From Aliiruegeria haliotis (GTDB lineage Bacteria > Pseudomonadota > Alphaproteobacteria > Rhodobacterales > Rhodobacteraceae), in the NCBI RefSeq assembly GCF_003003255.1, contig NZ_PVTD01000005.1, forward strand, positions 186,001 to 250,000: 64,000 nucleotides of DNA, given 5' to 3'. The stretch's first letter is position 1. Each line of letters begins with the position of its first letter. The notes under the pieces were generated by a model. It was not told the origin of the DNA, searched no databases, and saw nothing but the letters and a program-made list of their open reading frames with translations. The translations under genes were made by a program, and so were the position numbers. Below are positions 60,351 to 64,000 of the stretch, in pieces.

Positions 60351-61763
60351 ATGTCCCTGATCGACCAGCTAGTTGAAATCCTTGACCCATCACAGGTTCT
60401 GACGGGCGCGGACTGCAGTCGTTTCGCCTCCGATTGGACGGGGGTCTACAGGGGAGCGCCGCTGGCAGTCGTACGTCCATCCAGTACCGAAGAGGTCAGC
60501 GCCACAGTCAAACTGGCCGTGGCCGCAGGTGTGCCCATCGTGCCGGTTTCGGGAAACACGGGCCTTGCGGGTGGGACGAAGGCCGATGGTGCGCTGGTCG
60601 TCTCGCTGGAACGCATGAATGCCATCCGGGAGATCCGGCCCGACGCCCGCGTGGCGATCGTGGAGGCGGGGGTCGTGCTCGACACGCTTCATGCCGCGAC
60701 GGCGGACCACGGGCTGACGTTTCCCTTGGCCTTCGGCGCACGCGGTTCCTGCATGATCGGCGGCAACCTCGCCACCAATGCCGGTGGCTCGAACGTGCTG
60801 CGCTATGGCTCCACCCGAAGCCTGTGCCTCGGGCTGGAGGTCGTGCTGCCGACCGGCGAGGTGCTGGATCTGATGTCAGCGTTGCATAAGGACAACACGG
60901 GCTACGATCTGAAGGACCTCTTCGTCGGGGCCGAGGGCACGCTGGGAATTATCACGGCGGCCACGCTGAAACTCGTTCCCCGGCCAAGGGCCTACGCTAC
61001 CGCCATGGTTGCCACCAACACCCTGGGGGAGGCACTGTCACTGTTGAACCGGTTGCAGGAGACGACTGGCGGCGCCGTGGAGGCCTACGAATACATGCCG
61101 GGGAATACCGTGGCACGAATGCTTGCCGCGCTTCCGCATCTGCGCGCACCTTTCGACGCACCCCGGGCGATCAACATCCTCCTCGAAGTCGGCGCGAGCG
61201 CTCCCCGTGACGTCACGCCGGAGGCGGATGGAAGCCTGCCCATCGTCAACATTCTGCAGGAGTGCCTCGTGGAGGGGATGGAAGCAGGGGAAGTCCTCGA
61301 TGCAGTTGTTGCCCGAAGCGAGTCGCACCGCGCGGCCATGTGGGCCCTTCGGGAAGCCAATGCTGAGGTCGCACTCGCCCGAAAGCCTGCAATCAACGCC
61401 GATGTTTCCGTCCCGTTGGACCTTGTGGAGGGGTTCATTGACCAGATCGGCCCACGCCTTCAGCGAATTGATGAAGCCGTCGAGGCCCATGTCGTCTGTC
61501 ACCTCGGCGACGGCAATGTCCACTATACGGCCTATCCCGGGAGCGACGATCCGAGCCTGGTGGACAGGTTGACGGAAGAGATCGAGGCCTTCGTCGAGGA
61601 GCTTGGCGGCTCCTTCTCGGCAGAACACGGCATCGGCATAGCGAAACTGCCGTCCATGCGACGGCGAAAGGACCCGGTGGCGTTGCAGGTCATGCGCCAG
61701 GTAAAGGCTGCGCTCGATCCAAAGGGATTGATGAACCCGGGGAAGGTCCTCCCCAACGCATAG
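60351..61763 (+). CDS. FAD-linked oxidase (GlcD/D-lactate dehydrogenase type)
   Basis: A 470-residue flavoenzyme of the PCMH/FAD_binding_4 class, oxidising D-2-hydroxy acids. FAD-binding blocks: VPVSGNTGLAGGTKADGALV, GGNLATNAGGSNVLRYG, VGAEGTLGIITAATLKL; the C-terminal catalytic part has HLGDGNVHYTAYPG and FSAEHGIGIAK. It follows the esterase by 14 bp, possibly in one transcript. Substrate not assignable (glycolate, D-lactate and 2-hydroxyglutarate are possibilities). Confidence 0.93.
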   Translation: MSLIDQLVEILDPSQVLTGADCSRFASDWTGVYRGAPLAVVRPSSTEEVSATVKLAVAAGVPIVPVSGNTGLAGGTKADGALVVSLERMNAIREIRPDARVAIVEAGVVLDTLHAATADHGLTFPLAFGARGSCMIGGNLATNAGGSNVLRYGSTRSLCLGLEVVLPTGEVLDLMSALHKDNTGYDLKDLFVGAEGTLGIITAATLKLVPRPRAYATAMVATNTLGEALSLLNRLQETTGGAVEAYEYMPGNTVARMLAALPHLRAPFDAPRAINILLEVGASAPRDVTPEADGSLPIVNILQECLVEGMEAGEVLDAVVARSESHRAAMWALREANAEVALARKPAINADVSVPLDLVEGFIDQIGPRLQRIDEAVEAHVVCHLGDGNVHYTAYPGSDDPSLVDRLTEEIEAFVEELGGSFSAEHGIGIAKLPSMRRRKDPVALQVMRQVKAALDPKGLMNPGKVLPNA

Positions 61764-61899
61764 TCGGCTCGGCCTTCATTGATCTGCACGGGGGCTGCGA
61801 TATCCGCACAAGTTGATCTTTTGCACCGGCGAACGTTTTAAGATTGTTAGTGTTTCTGTGGGCAATTGACGGCCGAGTTCCCCCAAGGAGGCACGCGGC

Positions 61900-64000
61900 A
61901 TGACGCCCCTGAAACACCGCATCGACTGGAGTCGGTGGACCATTCGCTCGCAGATTAACATGGCCATGGGCAGCGTCGGCGTGTTGCTGTGCCTGATCGC
62001 CGTCGTTTCCGTTGTTTTGACCAAGCAAGTCGGGAGTATTTTCACGGAGTACCGGGAGGCAGCGGGCCTGAGTGTTCTTTCGTCCGACCTTAGGAAGGAC
62101 CTGACAACGGTCCGCCTCGACGCGTTGGAGTTCCGCTCCACGGCGTCCGAGGAGAGTCGCACCGAAATGTTCGCGAAGCTCGAAGAACTGCAATTCCACC
62201 TCAGCGAGAGCCAGGAGCAGTATGCTGACAACTCGGAGTTGACGGAGTTCTTCAAAACCATCGCCTCGGATCTTGACGACTACCGGAGCCATTTCGAGGG
62301 CGCCACTGTCCTGCAGGACATGAGAAACGAGTTGGTTGTCGAGATCTCAGATCTTGGGCCGAGTGCGCGGGAAAAACTGTCCGAACTGATGGACGTTGCG
62401 CAAAGACGGGGCGATATCGAGATCGGGTTCGCGGCCGGTGTCGTGCAGCAATATCTCCTGCAAGGGCGGCTTCACCTGGAACGATTTCTGCTGCAAAATC
62501 TGGAAGAAGCCTTCACCGAATCAATCGGCCAGCTCGACAAGGCGCTCAATGGGAGCACTGAGCTGGCGGACGAGTTGACAATCCCTGCACATGCGAAACT
62601 CATTCAGGGCGCTTTGTCGGATATCATCAAGTACCGTTCCCGCGCGGACCGGATCTATCATACAATCGAGCAGCGCAACGGCTTCTACCAAGCCATGGAT
62701 GAGATGGGCCTCAAGGTCGAAGACGCGCTGAAGTCATTCGAAGGGGAGACCGTGGATCGTCAGAACACTCTCGGACCTGCTGGTAGTTCCGGCGTGAAGA
62801 GAGCGGCGGATGCCGTCGAAATCATGAGTCTCCTTTCGATCCTGGTTGCCTTGGTACTGGCGTGGCGCATTGGCCGGACCCTTTCCCGGAACGTCAGGCA
62901 GTCCGTCGCCACGATGAGCGAGTTGGCCGCCGGCAACCTGGAGGTCGAGGTCGTCGGGGAGGGCAAGGCGAACGAGCTTGGTGATATGGCACGGGCGTTG
63001 GTGGTCTTCAGGGACAACGCCAAGGAGGCGAGGCGTCTGGAAGCCGAGACCGAGGCCGCGAACACCCGGGAGCAGGAGCGCCAGAAAGAGCAGGCCGAAG
63101 CGGAAAGGCGCGCTGCGGAGCAAGATCGGCAACGGGCCGAAGAGGAGCGGCGGCGCCTCGAAGAACTGGAGAACTTCCGACAAGCTGTGAACCGGGTGAT
63201 TGTCAAAGCCGCCGAGGGAGATTTCTCGCCTCGCGTCCAGGCGGAGACTGGCAACGAAGGCCTCGCGCAAATGGCGCAATCGATCAACGAGATGCTTTCG
63301 AACGTTGATGCAGGCCTCACAGAAACGGGCCGGGTCATTCGGGAAATGGCGGACGGAAACCTCACCAGCCGGGTGACCGGCAGTTTCCATGGCGCGTTTG
63401 CGCATCTTCAGGCCGATGTGAACCAGACGCTTGAGACAATGAACGCCTTGATTGGACAGCTCTCAGAAAGAGGATCGAGTGTTGACGGCAAGTCGAGTGA
63501 GTTGCAGGCGGCTGCAGTGGAGATGTCGCGCCGATCTGAGCGCAACGCGGCATCGCTTGAAGAAACGTCAGCGGCGCTTGAGGAAATGTCAGCAAGCGTC
63601 CGTCAGGTTGCCGCGAACGTTTCCCAGGCCAACACGGACGCGATGACCGCCACTCAGGCTGCGGAAGCCGGCGCGTCGATCAGCCGAGACGCCGTCACGG
63701 CATTGTCCGAGATCAACAACGCCTCACGAAAGATGGAATCGATTGCGGGAATAATTGAGGATATTGCTTTCCAAATCAACTTGTTGGCCCTCAACGCAGG
63801 GGTCGAATCCGCCCGAGCAGGAGATGCCGGAAAGGGGTTCGCAGTTGTCGCATCGGAGGTCCGTTCGCTCGCTCAAAGATCGACTGAATCGGTTGCCGAG
63901 ATTTCTAAGGTGATCTCCTCCGCTAGGGAAAAGATCGAGACCGGAGTCGCGAGCGTTGGCAGAACACAAGAAACTTTGGACGACATCGTGGAGGCGGTGA
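61900..64000 (+). CDS. Methyl-accepting chemotaxis protein, cut by the window end
   Basis: The 700 residues visible form a transmembrane receptor: TM1 near residues 20-42 (LLCLIAVVSVVLTKQVG follows the start), a helical sensor domain, TM2 at about 308-327 (IMSLLSILVALVLAWRIGRT), a HAMP domain, a glutamate/arginine-rich linker (about 380-430), a second HAMP-like segment and the signalling domain whose tip reads ALNAGVESARAGDAGKGFAV. ATG 61900 has AAGGAGG 8 nt upstream. The window ends in the cytoplasmic domain. Ligand unknown. Confidence 0.95.
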   Translation, partial: MTPLKHRIDWSRWTIRSQINMAMGSVGVLLCLIAVVSVVLTKQVGSIFTEYREAAGLSVLSSDLRKDLTTVRLDALEFRSTASEESRTEMFAKLEELQFHLSESQEQYADNSELTEFFKTIASDLDDYRSHFEGATVLQDMRNELVVEISDLGPSAREKLSELMDVAQRRGDIEIGFAAGVVQQYLLQGRLHLERFLLQNLEEAFTESIGQLDKALNGSTELADELTIPAHAKLIQGALSDIIKYRSRADRIYHTIEQRNGFYQAMDEMGLKVEDALKSFEGETVDRQNTLGPAGSSGVKRAADAVEIMSLLSILVALVLAWRIGRTLSRNVRQSVATMSELAAGNLEVEVVGEGKANELGDMARALVVFRDNAKEARRLEAETEAANTREQERQKEQAEAERRAAEQDRQRAEEERRRLEELENFRQAVNRVIVKAAEGDFSPRVQAETGNEGLAQMAQSINEMLSNVDAGLTETGRVIREMADGNLTSRVTGSFHGAFAHLQADVNQTLETMNALIGQLSERGSSVDGKSSELQAAAVEMSRRSERNAASLEETSAALEEMSASVRQVAANVSQANTDAMTATQAAEAGASISRDAVTALSEINNASRKMESIAGIIEDIAFQINLLALNAGVESARAGDAGKGFAVVASEVRSLAQRSTESVAEISKVISSAREKIETGVASVGRTQETLDDIVEAV

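Overview
The window reads as a chromosomal stretch from a GC-rich alphaproteobacterium of the Rhodobacterales/Rhodobacteraceae type. The main support is the gene order murA, DUF2948, hisD, UPF0262, a low-molecular-weight phosphatase, infA, maf, an RNase E/G and yacG ending at tRNA-Phe, which I recognise from that family. There is no 16S or species marker, so genus is not called.

Layout. 1-1.9 kb: a leftward ExbB/ExbD/ExbD operon headed by a small periplasmic protein. 2.2-9.3 kb: tRNA-Thr and the housekeeping block. 9.24-27.76 kb: two integrative elements in tandem in the 3' end of tRNA-Phe. Three copies of the tRNA 3' end (49, 49 and 24 bp) mark the outer ends and the internal junction. Element A (about 5.5 kb) has a tyrosine integrase, an AlpA-type regulator, an HNH-like zinc-motif protein, and a small winged-helix protein whose 3' end carries iteron-like repeats, as in lambda O. 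Element B (about 13 kb, visibly more A+T-rich) looks mobilizable: integrase, AlpA-like gene, HUH-like Rep, MOBQ-type relaxase with a candidate oriT, a run of small genes and a broken parA. Its cargo is a cytosine-5 DNA methyltransferase next to a double-GHKL histidine-kinase-like ATPase and a receiver-domain protein. No restriction nuclease is visible, and this trio is my best candidate for an undescribed defence or epigenetic system.

28-52.5 kb: a loosely packed accessory region of envelope genes (AsmA-like, MscS-like, beta-barrels, a choloylglycine-hydrolase-like enzyme, secreted proteins), a TolB/TPR-type protein, and a ribose transport operon (rbsB-A-C-D, a ribokinase remnant, a LacI regulator) with a perfect LacI-type palindrome upstream. 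Several genes are broken: an outer-membrane protein with two in-frame stops, an alpha/beta hydrolase with a stop just before its nucleophile, the ribokinase, and two IS5-type transposases. A 19-bp motif, GTAGnCnACnGTTnCCnAn, recurs five times between 31.6 and 40.4 kb, four of them 65-90 bp upstream of start codons of envelope genes; it looks like the operator of a local regulon.

52.8-64 kb: tRNA-Met, a selD fusion and selU (convergent selenium genes), an ABC transporter/FtsX pair head-to-head with a GDSL esterase, a FAD-linked oxidase, and a chemotaxis receptor cut by the window end.

All calls come from reading the sequence and family knowledge; no database search was run.
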